Below, in pieces: positions 34,723 through 46,027 of a stretch of 64,000 nt of DNA. The notes beneath the pieces are model-generated. The model was not told the origin of the DNA. It made no database searches and was given only the letters and a program-made list of their open reading frames with translations. Both the position numbers and the translations under genes were made by a program. Each line of letters begins with the position of its first letter. Position 1 is the stretch's first letter. The stretch is from contig OX235264.1 of assembly GCA_944472135.2 (NCBI GenBank), positions 89,600,319 through 89,664,318 on the forward strand. The letters are read 5' to 3'. This stretch comes from Trichobilharzia regenti (taxonomy: Eukaryota > Platyhelminthes > Trematoda > Strigeidida > Schistosomatidae).

Positions 34723-36140
34723 TATGGTCAGTATTCACTTGTGCAATTCCAAATGATAGAGAACCTCTGGTTTATTACGTGCCTAAAGATTTACAGTTAC
34801 TGTATCAGTCCCTAAACAATAAGTAACAATTCTAAAAGTGAACACTTCACTTTTGCATTCACACCCTGTATTATAAGTACACAGAAGTCAAACAGGTCCA
34901 CTTCCAGTACCAGTTCTGTGACCTGATTCTCAGAGAATTTCATACATCCATTTCACTTGACTTCTCTGAATAAATGAAGGACAATTAAATTCACATGATA
35001 CTTTAGTCTCATAATGTTCTTAAAATTGATTTATGCATTCTTTTAGGTTTAAGAGAAATAAACAATACCACAAACTTTCTTGATCTCGTATCTACATTGG
35101 AAACCTTAGGCCTATCACTAAATAATCCAATTATCTTTCCTACATTAATTTGAGAAGTCTCGCTGTTAGATTGCATTACTTTTAGCTGATTAGTAACGAT
35201 CGATTCATGTAAAAACTACTTTTACAATGACTATATAACAGGAAGAAATCCTCCTCATGAGCTTATTGAAAAAGTAACTCAACTTCTTGGTATGTGATGC
35301 GTGAATAGTTTAATAATTTTTGAGTCAAGACTATGTTGCACACCACTTAATAATAACAACTACGTTGCTACTACAAAACAGTAAGCCAACAGCCGGTTTA
35401 AAACTTTGAGGTACCAAATTTTCTATAAAGAATAATGCGTCAAATTTACTCAGTATCACCTTGTTTTAGCGATCTAATTGAAAAACTATCTGTAATCAGA
35501 TGCATTTTTCGATGGGCTTTTTTTGCGCCTCTAGGTAGCTTTGAAGGTACGAAACCGTTGTAGTGGCCGAAAACCATATTAAATTATACTTTCACCGAAA
35601 AATAGTAAAGATAAGGGATTCAACGAAAATCGTGGTTGTTATGTGAGACTGAATAAGGACACAACCTTGATTCGCGCTCAACACGGATGACGCTTCTTCA
35701 CTCTCACCAGCTTCTCGCTTATCACATCCGCCAACCAGCTCTGCCTCGTGCCGATCGACACATCCACATTAGGATACTTTACTCCAATCTACTTTTTATC
35801 CACTCAAGTGCTCTTCGTCAGTTGACATCTATAATGTATAGTTGAGGATCTGCATACTCAAGGGAAAGACAATTTCATCCCTATCATTTTGTACGTTTAT
35901 ATTTTGAGTATTTTGGGACTATTATAGTTTTTTCAAATAACCCCATTTTTTGTGTATATTAACTTAAGTGGACTGAATACCTTATATATACATACATGTT
36001 AGTATTTGTTCTGTCCTTTTTAATTGCGCGTATGAACAAACTTTAGCCCACTACACCGTCAGAATCTTGAGGATGTTTCAGATCAAACATTATACCGTCG
36101 AATGATATACTTGAGATTACTATTCTGACTGAATATTTAA
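34723..36140. other. Unique DNA with a GC-richer block
   Basis: Mostly AT-rich with no gene seen. About 35650-35780 is clearly richer in C and G than its surroundings. See the findings. Confidence 0.4.
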
Positions 36141-36144
36141 TACA

Positions 36145-36184
<40 letters not shown>
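36145..36184 (+). repeat. (AT)n microsatellite
   Basis: An almost pure AT dinucleotide run of about 38 bases. Confidence 0.95.
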
Positions 36185-36186
<2 letters not shown>

Positions 36187-36714
36187 TTTAGAATAAATAT
36201 AAAGATTATAATCGTAATATGATGATGTACTGAAGTAGTTTAACTATGTGTAATCAAAACATGTGTAAATTTATTTCATGTACACATCCAGTTAAACATT
36301 TTTATTGACTAATTAGTTGGTAAATACTCTAATTAGTGAAACAAAACAACTGTTTCTATAAAAGTGCATATAAATCTACACGTTTTATTTAAAAACGAAA
36401 GTCATGCAGAGAGATAGACCAAACTTAAAAATTTCGAATTTTATCCTATATATTACCAGCTCTTACAAAATAACTGGTCAGAATTAGAGTAGTTTAAAAT
36501 GATTCGGTTCTCTAGGCTGACTCAGACCAGGTACACAGTAGATGAGCTCGACCCCAAATGACAGAAACTGGCACCTGGTGTTTAGACCACTTTAATCTCT
36601 CTTGTAAGCACTACTGATTTCGATAGATTGTGAATATTGTGTGAATATTGTCACCTGCTCATCAGTATTTCAGTCTAAATTTCTCACTATATTACTCATT
36701 CAAAAGCTGGCTAC

Positions 36715-37760
36715 ATGAAAATGCCACCTGTCAGGTGATCCACAACGGAAAACCAAGCGAGATATTGGAAGTGCATGCAGGAGTAAGATAAGCTGGCTGC
36801 CTATTATCATACATGATATTCTTAATTGTGGTAGACTGGATTATGCATCAGACTGTGCATTGGAGCGAGGAGACAGAAATAAACTGGACGACCAGTAAGA
36901 AGACTGTAGAAGATCTGGATTTCGTGTATGGATGATTTATGTCTAGTATCACACAAACTCGCAAACTTGCAGGCAGGCGAAAACCAACAAACTGGCAGAA
37001 GAGGCAGGCAGTGAAGACAGGACTCCAAGGGAACATAGAGAAGACGGAGGTGATGAAGATGACCAGCCAACCAACCAAGAGCAACAACAACCAGTACCAA
37101 TCATCATCAACGGGAGAGATTTAACCGAGGTTACCTCCTTCACTTATCCAGCCAGGAAGAATCGTTTCAACTAGACATTCGGAACGGATGAAGATGTCAA
37201 AGCCAGTCAGTCAGAATCAGGAATTCAAAATACGCCTTTATCAACCTGAAACCAGTTTAAAAGTCTTCCACTTCACTCAGCCAGCCAGCATAAATGACAA
37301 GATTCAGATTTTCAACACAAATGTGAAGTCAGTCAGTTAGTGCTTCTATACAAGTCAGAAACTTGTAACGAAAAGTATTTCCAGTAAGTAACAGTGGACT
37401 TTTGTCAACAACTCCCGACTTCGATGGCTGCCTGGCTGACTAGCTGGCTCTATAGTGAAGATGAAATGGCCAGCCAGCTGGCGAGAATGAATTAGCAGTA
37501 ATACACTGGCACATGTTTAGGAGGCAGTCGAATGATATCGCACTCAATACAAGCCATCGCTCGAATGGAATCCGAATGGGAAGCGACGAGTTTGTGGTTG
37601 TTGCGAGGATAAGATAGAGGAAGTCGAGTGGGAATGAGGAGATTAGAGATTAGTGACAATCATGGACCCAGCTGAAGAGGAGAGGATAAGACAGAAGAAA
37701 GTGGAAATGTGTTCTTGAAGCCCTGTGTTCCACTCAGGACCCAATGGAATAATAATAAAT
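36715..37760 (+). mobile_element. RTE/SR2-like LINE 3' half with CAGN duplications
   Basis: The plus strand follows the RTE order: QVIHNGKPSEI, ILEVHAG, TSKKTVEDLDFV (FADD region broken), LVSHKLANLQA, LPEEAGSEDRTPREH-like in a shifted frame, FINLKPV, NVKS, LLYKSETC and TCSGGSRMISHSIQAIARMES-like, ending with gttccactcaggacccaatgg and AAT repeats at about 37755. Many four-base duplications of CAGC/CAGT type interrupt it (see findings). It is non-functional. Confidence 0.75.
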
Positions 37761-39400
37761 GTATTACTCATGACACATTATAAAGAAGCGAGGAATTTCT
37801 CATTTGACGGCATTTACTTTTGGTTTTTTGAATATAAATTTAGCTGCTGAATTTTAAACTTCTTAGAAATATGTGTAACTATGTTTTTCAAGAAGTCCAT
37901 TAAATTTTTTGATATGCTGCATTTCACTACAGTGGGCATACTTGGAAATGTAAGCCTTACATCTCTCAGACAATAAATTATTCAGCAGTCTGACAGTAAC
38001 CAACATATCAATTATTTCAGATCAACTATGCTTTACACTGATAAGAATCAGCTTTTTTTTCAATGCTTTCGACATCACCAGGTGATATCTGTCATCGTTA
38101 TATCTGCAAATGTTACCACTAGCAGATTGGTCACATGAAATTCATGTCTATAGAGTATTTCATTGATAAATATACACTGGTTTACAATGTTCAGCACATA
38201 TGAAAGCAAATAACTCACTGTACTCTGTTGCCTAAATCTTATTTTAGTTGTAATTCTTTGTGTTCATTATTATTTCTAATGTAGTTCATGCTGCTTTCTT
38301 TGGCGAAATACACTGTTTACTCACATACAAAGTAATACTTTTTCACTAACTTTTTCAATATGAACCATTACTACAGCGTCTTTATGCTGAATAACAGACT
38401 GTAATAGTAGAAGGTGAGACTTAGCAAGCAATATGGTATCTCTGTACAGCAAAGTTATGTACACCTTGTCTCCAAATCATCATTTGTACAGATCTTACAT
38501 ATTGTGCCCTTCATATTGTGTTTCTTTGTCTTCTTTTCGTGTCTCCCATGTTTTGCCGCAACATGGAATCATTTGCTTTCTCTGACATCAAATCTAACTC
38601 CCTGCTACTTGGTGTTTTTATGCCGGCAAAAGTCACTTTATATGCTACTGATACATTTTATCAGTAGCGCATGTCACATTAAACCAGTTATTTAAACAAA
38701 CTGTTCAAATTTTCAAACTACAGTCACTTTGTGAACACCTACTTTTTATTAGTGTCCTTTCTTTCATGTCAGCTTGAAGTTTTTAAAATATTTTGAATGA
38801 TGGGCACAGCAAAACTGATTACTATCTGTTCACCATTCTGTTCCATTACTGAAAAAAATAACACAAACTGAAGACATTCGCATAACTCCATTTTTATCCG
38901 AGAAGGATATCAATAAATAAAGATAACAAGGGGCAGATAACTTAATACTAACCAAAAATATATGAACTGACATTCTTAAGATACCAAGCTAGTGAGATCT
39001 AGCAAAGGGGACAAGTTTGATTCGTTTGTACCAGTAATTCACACGATGGTTCTGAAAAATCTATAACGTTTTAAATCAAATATACAGCTTGGTTAAAATC
39101 TGGGCCTTGTCTACCATTTATAGATAATCGAATTTGCAGACCAGAAAAGATACTGGGAAATATACTAAAATTAGATATTTGATTTTGAACTCAGTCACTT
39201 CTTTAAGGGTAGCATACGATCACTGTGGCAGAGTATTATTCACTATCAGATAAGTTTACGTGTATTAGTATTATTATATTATTCGCTTTACTATTTCAAC
39301 ATCCTGACCATCATTTAACCTGTTAACATGAATTAGGCTGACTGTGTTATTATCAAGGCATAATGGAATTGTAAACCAGCTGACACTTCATTACTGCTCT
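37761..39400. other. AT-rich DNA, no feature seen
   Basis: No recognised repeat. An open frame at 38414-38695 (93 residues, hydrophobic middle) has no known motif. Confidence 0.45.

Positions 39401-39401
<1 letters not shown>

Positions 39402-39434
<33 letters not shown>
39402..39434 (+). repeat. (AAT)n microsatellite
   Basis: A run of about eleven AAT units. Confidence 0.95.
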
Positions 39435-39435
<1 letters not shown>

Positions 39436-39764
39436 TATAAACTCACTAAAGTTATTTCCCTACCCCAAAGCACACCCTGGTAAATACAAGAATGGCTTCA
39501 ATAACCACGAAAGAATTTCTATTAAAAACTAATTTCTATAACAATAAAGAGTGTACAGTGGCTTGTTTTACTTGGAATTTATCGAATAGTAGTAAATAGC
39601 CCCTTTCTTTCGATAGAACTGAGAACCTCGTGAATCATTAGAAATTGCTTCTTGTCGAAGCATCTTCAGTTCCTTGGTACCATCATACATTATCGAAATC
39701 TGGCACTATGACGAAATGTATTACTTCCCTCGACACTATGGAACTTAAGTTAGGTTTCACCACA

Positions 39765-39905
39765 GGCTGGTGTCGGTCGGAGAGCTGATGAGAACCACTG
39801 GGCACTGAACACCTGTTTTGTCCACGTCCATACCTCAAGTCAAACCTAAGACCTCCAGGTTACATGGTGAACACTCTGCTATTTAGCAATTATAACGGAA
39901 TCTAA
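39765..39905 (-). repeat. Degenerate SINE related to the hammerhead family
   Basis: Minus-strand similarity to the hammerhead SINE 3' half (ggttctcatcagctc, acaaaacaggtgttcagtgc, a decayed box B). The ribozyme core is gone. Diverged, low confidence. Confidence 0.4.
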
Positions 39906-40183
39906 TGGCCCATAAATTCCTAGTTATAATTGTATAATAAGTCAGTCCTGTGTCCTACAATGACTATTTGTACACCTTGTCGTCTAATCCATTTGGTGAA
40001 AATGCTAGGCCGATGCCTCAATATTCCGTTGAGGCATAATTCTATTTCCATGAAATTCCACACCTAATAAGTTTCTTGTTTTACTATGAACCTAGCTTAA
40101 AACAAAATGCATGGCTCATTGCAAATTCATATAATGATGTATGTTCAGTGTTTCAGGCAGCATATGGTAAATTAAGCCCTTAC

Positions 40184-40356
40184 CCTCCAATGATTCTTCG
40201 TTTGTGAAAACCAGTAAGTGATGCTGATAGCCAGTAAATAGGTAGGCCAAGTGAGCTTTAACTGTATGAGCTAAACAGAATCTGTTGATGGCAAAGAGTT
40301 TCGTCCATGGTAAATTATCGTTTATCGCTGAAGATTCAAATGAGGACATTAATTTT
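40184..40356 (-). CDS. Candidate internal exon of an unidentified host gene
   Basis: On the minus strand a pyrimidine-rich acceptor (tatttttttttag, AG at 40357-40358) precedes an open stretch of 173 bp that ends at a consensus donor (ggagg followed by gtaagg, GT at 40182-40183). The translation (KLMSSFESSAINDNLPWTKL... to ...VFTNEESLEG, about 57 residues) has balanced, globular-protein-like composition, unlike the repeat-derived frames. Phase is one base, 57 codons, one base. I do not recognise the family and found no partner exons nearby. It could be a chance open frame between splice-like sites. Confidence 0.35.
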
Positions 40357-40555
40357 CTAAAAAAAAATATATATAACACTATGTCAAAAGCATTGCCGTA
40401 AAAAGTAATTCGATGAAACATATCACATTTTCAGATATTTTTGGCGTAACGCGGCATTAAAATATATTTTCTGAGGAATTTATATTCCTTCTGACCTTTA
40501 AACAGCATTTTCAGCATTTAGCTTTTCTTATTTGTTTTCAAGAGATGGTATGCAA

Positions 40556-40745
40556 GGATTATATTTGTTATTCCAGCTTGACCACGGATCGATATCAATT
40601 AGAAAACCACTGAAGACCAAGGAGCACTGGACACCTGTTTCATCCTAGTTTGGCAATCATTGGCAGTACGCACCGACTGGGTTTCGGACGCAGCACCTTC
40701 CGGTTACAGAGCAAGCTTGTATAAATTAAGGCATCCGAAATGTAA
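40556..40745 (-). repeat. Degenerate hammerhead SINE
   Basis: The minus strand resembles the hammerhead SINE: gtgcgtactgccaatgattgcc in place of ctgaagagtccc, then aggatgaaacaggtgtccagtg. GAAAC and the cleavage region survive, but the CUGANGA core is lost. The box B region is decayed. Confidence 0.55.
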
Positions 40746-40908
40746 GCATCCCTGATTTTTCATTTCAGTCCATCATCAATTTATATGTATTTCAGAGCAG
40801 AAAACGAGGAGGAGAAGGTGAGAAACAGTAAAACAGATATAAATAGTGTTAGCTTATAAGAATAAATAGAAACTCAAAAAAAATTATACAATTGGTGGAT
40901 GGTGGCTA

Positions 40909-40969
40909 GCAGTGGAATCCAGGATGTGCATTTCGTCCTATTTGGGACTCGTCAGCTGGATGTACCTGC
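40909..40969 (-). ncRNA. Schistosome hammerhead ribozyme, core intact
   Basis: Minus strand: gcaggtacatccag, CUGACGA, stem II gtcccaaataggac, GAAA, atgcacat, cleavage AUC, ctggattccactgc. The core is complete and stem I pairing is retained. Confidence 0.85.
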
Positions 40970-41284
40970 ATCTTTCAGTGAGTGATGATGTTCCCAGCGA
41001 GGCTCGATTCCACTGCTAGCTACCATCCACCAGTTGTATACTAATTAAATACCCAGACATCGTCGAAACATCTGCACAAGAAGCCGACATGTCAACCTGA
41101 GACCGAGCACTTCGGTCCAATCAATCGACGGGGAAATCAAAAATTCAATTCAATAATTAATATGACGCGTTGCACAAGAGGTGGCTCTCGTGGCCCAATT
41201 GGTCTAGTGGATAACGCTTTGACGTTTGAAACTATGGGCACTGGGTTCGAGCCTCGGTGGGAACGTCATCACTCACTGAGAAAT

Positions 41285-41349
41285 GCAGGTACATCTGGTT
41301 AGCTGACGAGTCCCAAATAGGACGAAATGAGCATCCTGGATTCCACTGC
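41285..41349 (+). ncRNA. Schistosome hammerhead ribozyme, stem I altered
   Basis: Plus strand: the core CUGACGA, stem II and GAAA are intact, and the cleavage region reads gagcatc. The 5' side of stem I has extra bases (acatctggttagctga instead of acatccagctga), which weakens pairing with ctggattcc. Activity is doubtful. Confidence 0.75.
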
Positions 41350-41535
41350 TAACCACCATCCACCAATTGTATACTAACTAAATGCCCAGACATCGTCGAA
41401 GCATCTGCACAAGAAGCCGACATGTCAACCTGAGACCGAGCACTTCGGTCCAATCAATCGACGGGAAAATCAAAAATTCAATTCAACAAAAAAATTATAG
41501 TTCATAAGACCGAAATTCATCAACCAGTAAAGATT

Positions 41536-41805
41536 ATTATAAAATCAGTGTAATCAAAATAAAAGTGCAGTTACCAAGGGAGTGAGACATATATCATGCT
41601 GTCTTTTTGTATGCATAAGTTTAATTTAAAACGTTTAATTGCAATAGATTTGGTAACTCGTAGTTGCTTGCTACCACAAACGTGTCAATAAATTCACATG
41701 CATTCGCAGTAGCAAGTACGTTGTAAAGATACAAAACTGGGGTTCAGCCTGATTTTCTGAGGAAATTCAAGAAAATTTATGTCTAAATGGAAGGCATACA
41801 TTCAT
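41536..41805. mobile_element. Folded-back Penelope-like fragment
   Basis: 41536-41666 on the minus strand is the PLE closing block and start of the 3' UTR (AIAIKRFKLNLCIQKD, SLPW). 41685-41805 on the plus strand is the GIY-YIG start of the same family (VNKFTCIRSSKYVV..., FSEEIQENLCLNG). The part between is missing. The order and the flip resemble the inverted PLE at 29504-30568. Confidence 0.65.
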
Positions 41806-41811
41806 AAGTGT

Positions 41812-42050
41812 GTGTGTGTTGGTGGTTGTACAGCGGTAGAATGTTCACCAATCACGCATGTGGTTCAACCGACGGTCGATGTACTCCCCAACCTCGCTGA
41901 GCCAGTAATAAGACTGGTAAAGAGGGAAGGTTGAACGTGAGTCTAGGAACCCCATTCAGTAAAAATAAACATCATTGCTACAGAAACTTCAAGCCTTTAG
42001 CTTGAATCCCTATGTTCCACTGGAAACGTAAAGGAATAAAAAAACATCCA
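41812..42050 (+). mobile_element. tRNA-derived SINE (type T2)
   Basis: tRNA-like head with decayed boxes (tacagcggtagaatgttcac), the body (gccagtaataagactggtaa), then tail ttgaatccctatgttccact and an A-rich end. The tail is shared with RTE LINEs. Confidence 0.7.
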
Positions 42051-42204
42051 TGAAGTACAGTTTCCAGACACTTAGCGGATACAGGAGTACATCAAGATCT
42101 TCATGTCTTTCCATTAAATGTTCAGAAAACACCAAATTTACCATACACTTTATGTGAATTTAAGTGATCATCAAAACTCACTGAGTATGACTATCCTATC
42201 TTGC

Positions 42205-42352
42205 TATAAGAATAAAACTTGTGCACTGTGGTAGAGTGTAATTCCATTATGATATGATTATGAGCAATAAATTGTGCTCGAAACGTCATCAGTAAACATT
42301 ACTGTATAACGCTGTGAGACTTTATCAAACAAAATTTACCCATAATGGAAGG
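42205..42352 (+). mobile_element. Short TSD-flanked element with GAAAC hairpin, 148 bp
   Basis: Perfect 13-bp direct repeats, tatcctatcttgc, at 42192-42204 and 42353-42365 bound this element. It contains gtggtagagtgtaattccat, then the hairpin tgagcaataaattgtgctcgaaacgtc and inner inverted ends ttccattatg/cataatggaa. It belongs with 5307-5439 and 58957-59318. Confidence 0.65.
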
Positions 42353-42365
42353 TATCCTATCTTGC

Positions 42366-43315
42366 ATTTGTAGGACAATAGACTTTCTGATATAATTTTT
42401 ATTTGTCTTAAGTAGTTATGATATGCTTAAATTAATAGATATATAATTGTAGAGTCTTAAGAAGAATTTATTGAAAATAGGTGTTCTCTCTAACTATTCT
42501 TATTTCCGCTTTTACTGGGAAACCACCTCTTAATTCATCAGGTGTTCATAGCGGGGTAGTTTATTGTCAATAATGTGTACTGATGTTTAAATAGTTTTAT
42601 TTAGTATACTTTAAAACAAAGTCTATAATTACTACTTTATAACATTAAACATAGAAATTCAATTCGTTAACATCATCAAATAACAACATTTAATGCAAAT
42701 AAACGGACAACATTATATAAACTAACTACTGAATTGATTCACCAATTTTGAGAAAATTATAAAAGTTTGAAAGTAATTTGAAGATGAATGAGACATAAGA
42801 AATGCTAGTGTCTTTTTCACGTTAACACCTTTTTCCTACTTCATTACCATTGCTATTGTAACATTCCATTTAATCTGAAGCACCTTATCCAAAGAAAATG
42901 TCAATAAGGAAATGAAAATAACACTATTAGTTTTTCCACTGAACTTTATACAGAGAGATTAGAAAGATGAATAATTTGTGACAAAAATGTTGAAATCTAT
43001 CCTCTGAAATTTCCTCCAACAAAATATTAATTTTAAAAGTAATTCATTATTTTAATCAGTTTTAATCCAAATTAAGCTAATTTGGTCGTCCCAAATTAAC
43101 AGACGCAATATTTGTTTAGAAAATCGTTCCTAAACGATCTAATCACAGCATTTATACTTGTTTAAATGTTTCAACTAACTTTGTAATTGTTATCAGTTTT
43201 ACTCCCAGACTGTATATCACTGTTCTGACGTTAGAATATCATTTGTTGACTTGATGCTTATTATTTGTCCTTGTCTCTGTTTTATCTCTAATCTGAATAC
43301 TTCTCTTTGTCGTTG
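42366..43315. other. AT-rich DNA, no feature seen
   Basis: No convincing gene or recognised repeat. Confidence 0.5.
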
Positions 43316-43317
43316 TG

Positions 43318-44345
43318 TATACATTATTATTATTGTTCCCCTTAGTTCCTTGAGAAACATACGGCTTCATCCGCACGTCTCCACTGCTTTCGGTTCTCCA
43401 AAACGTTTGCACCTGGCTCCACGTCTGCCCACATACTTTTATCTCCTCTTCACATGACCTCCTCCATATCACCCCACCCGCGCACTAACAACCAACTCGC
43501 CGCTTCCTATTCGCCTTCCACTCGAGTGATGACCTGGCGTGCGATGTCACTCACTTGATGGTTTGTTTTCTCAGAGTATGGCCAATCCACCTCCATTTCT
43601 TCCTGCATATTTGTTGCACAATCCGTTCCTGCTGGGTTGGTTCGCTCATTGGAAGACATCCCTGTTGCTGATGTTTTCTAGCCGACCATCTGATCTTGAG
43701 TATTGAGTGAAGACAAGCATTGATGAAAGTCTGTGGTTTGTTCCAAGTGCTCTTCGTGACACTCAGTACAAGTCTCTGATCCGTATAGTAGGACTGACTC
43801 CACATTGTAGTTGGAAATCCAGATCTTATTTTCCCTTTCATGCTGAGTGTTGTTGACCTCCACACAGACTTGGGAGTAATGAAAGCTTGTCTTGCTTTTC
43901 CTATCCTCGTCAATTCTGTCCGCCTGTAGTTGAAACGATGCTTCCCAGGTAGGTGAGTAGGTGAAGAAGGTTGTTTCTTTCGGGTTCCTCCATTTATGCT
44001 GGCTTATTGTTGTCTGTTGCTGTTTGCGTGGCTGTTGGTTTTGGCCAGGAATCTCCATCACCTCTGTTTTTTCTATGTTCACTTGAAGTTCTATCTTTGA
44101 TGCTTCTCCTGCCAACTTGCTTATTGCTTGCATATCTTCTAGTTTGTGGGAAATCAGACATATATCATCGGCGAAGTTCAGATCCTTCAAGTTTTTGTGT
44201 GGGTCCATTTTATGCCTGTTTCCTCGCTTCCCGTCTTCTGTCGCATTATGCAGTCTACCGCAATCAGGAAAATCATAGGAGATAGTAGACAACCTTATCT
44301 TACTCCCTGTGTGTATATCGACAATGCGTTATTTCGCAGTGCGAT
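43318..44345 (-). mobile_element. RTE/SR2-like LINE, RT and 3' end
   Basis: The minus strand has the frame 43678-44292 (204 codons) with DLNFADDICLISHKLEDMQ (catalytic FADD), LQVNIEKTEVMEI, NPKETTFF, ADRIDEDRKSKTSF and VLLYGSETC. It overlaps a second frame at 43551-43913 (FITPKSVWR, QTFINACLHSILKIRWSARK, RKKWRWIGHTLRK), so a frameshift separates the two halves. The 3' tail with AAT repeats ends at about 43320. 5'-truncated at about 44345. Confidence 0.82.
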
Positions 44346-44867
44346 TTAGTTTGATCAAGGTCATTCCGACCTTGACGTATGATTCTTGTAGACAGAATTT
44401 TTAATCCCACCTTGTTGGGAATATTTTACTTGATTCTCAGGTGCTTCTTACAACTGAATTTTGGTTGGCTAATTTTCTTCTACGGTACTTGTTTTGTACA
44501 TAGAAAATCATCATGTCTATATTAGCTGACTAACGTCATTGTTGAGGTAATTTTGAGTTTTAATGTTAGTACTGCTGAATAAAACCATATAGATCCCACG
44601 AGGAATAGTCATCTTTTTCCTGTTTTTAGAGCGTTTCGTGACTGTTAGTCTCATAAGGAAGTTTTATTAGCTGTATAGTAGGACACAGAGATCGGTTTTC
44701 TAAGTCTAAACTTCAGCGAGTCAGTTTCGCTCGTTACATCACTGTTGACGGTTTCCCTCTGATATCGTGTACTAGAACCAAAACGACATGGAGACTTTGT
44801 GCAATCACCACTAAAACAATATCATTAACTGAGTAATTAGTGTGAATCTGGTTAATTGAGTGACAAG

Positions 44868-44940
44868 TATTAGATGGTTGGAGGCAATCGGCAGGAATCC
44901 CTGGACCTAGGTTTCGCGTTAGTTGGAGCACATATACAGG
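44868..44940 (+). repeat. Interspersed repeat fragment (family of 8749-8930)
   Basis: Plus strand: tagatggttggaggcaatcg, ctggacctaggtttcgcg. It shares this order with the minus-strand segment at 8840-8930. Confidence 0.45.
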
Positions 44941-44963
44941 GAATATCTGCAACCATTTTGTAT

Positions 44964-45146
44964 CCGTCGGTGGCACAATGGTTAGGACTCTCGCCGACCA
45001 TGCATATGGTCTGATGTTCGATCCCCGCGGATGCACAACTGATAGCAGTGGTCGGTCTGCAAAATTTGGGCTACCGATATCACATGCTGAAAATTCCACA
45101 CTTGTACCCGAAATACGGAGTGAAATCAAGTTGTAATCAAAAAAAA
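44964..45146 (+). mobile_element. tRNA-derived SINE (type T1)
   Basis: T1 copy with ggcacaatggttaggactc and a damaged box B (tgttcgatcccc), the conserved body and tail caagttgtaatcaaaaaaaa. Confidence 0.8.
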
Positions 45147-45164
45147 CCTCGTAGGAACTCATGT

Positions 45165-45240
45165 TCCTTCTGAGATTCAAACCCACGCCACCCAGTGATG
45201 AAGTAAGAGACGTTACCGCTGAGCTATTCAAGCTCGCGAT
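45165..45240 (-). repeat. tRNA-like sequence, probably SINE head
   Basis: The minus strand has a box A-like segment (tagctcagcggtaacgtc) and a box B-like segment (gggtttgaatctc) at tRNA-like spacing. Its 3' side runs into the T1 SINE tail. I could not fold a convincing acceptor stem. Confidence 0.35.
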
Positions 45241-46027
45241 CGCCCTCCTGTAGAAGTGTATTGGATACTTTTGTTTGGACAGAAGTCAGTAACTAATGTG
45301 ATATATGCCAGTATCTAGTCCTATCTTTGTTGCAGTCAGGTTTGCAGTGTGACAACTTTTACGAATCCATCTCATAGTGATGCCGATTTCAACGTCAGAA
45401 GTAATATGAATTTAGATTGAATCTAAATCTACTCACTTAGTGCCAATAAATGCTAAGTGTTGCTCAAACAAATGTTCTAGCCATTTGATTATCGAAGACT
45501 AATATTATATTTATTGAGTTACATTATTTCGCCTACGTTGTTGGCCACGGAACAAGATCTATTAACAGAGATAATTCAGTAACAAACATCCCAGAAATCA
45601 GTCTGCTAACACCTCAGTACTAGTTCCTGTACATTCACGTTCGTATTCCCAAACACTCCATGAATTATTTTTAATAGATCCGACAGTAAAATACGACTTC
45701 ATCACAAGAAGGCATAAGTTTTATCCAGAGTTATATCATTGTATTGCTAAATAATAAACTGTTCATGCGACAGACAATGCCTTTATTTAGATAGTTGAGG
45801 CTAAAACATAGATTACTTTGCATAACCACACCTAATTAATTATATCAGAATATGGAGATGATTATTTGCCCTAGTTAATATCCAACAGTGAGAGTGAGCC
45901 TATTTAATCAATGAAAAATATTTACTCAGTACTTGATTCAAACTCACAGACTTGAGTCTTTAGAGATTAACTTTATTTTCCTCTAAAGGAGCGTTTACAA
46001 ATACATAACAGTAAATCTGTTGATTAG
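45241..46027. other. AT-rich DNA, no clear feature
   Basis: The first 60 bases resemble the flank of the repeat at 8749. The rest has no recognised feature. Confidence 0.4.

Larger units (their letters stand above)
40889..41487. mobile_element. Smalpha-type composite: inverted part plus tandem units, 12-bp TSD
   Basis: Bounded by aaaaaaattata at 40877-40888 and 41488-41499. It starts with a minus-strand partial unit (40889 to about 41013) carrying a hammerhead. At ggctcga|ttccactgc the orientation flips to plus, first the 3' part of one unit, then a further unit with tRNA-like boxes (tggtctagtggataacg; gggttcgagcctc) and its own hammerhead. The two plus hammerhead 3' flanks (about 41014 and 41341) lie about 327 bp apart, close to the expected unit length. 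This head-to-tail arrangement fits a multimeric or circular RNA template. Confidence 0.85.

Noticed and set aside
38414..38695. 93-codon frame with hydrophobic stretch
   Set aside because: T-rich DNA gives hydrophobic residues by chance; no start context, splice sites or homology seen.
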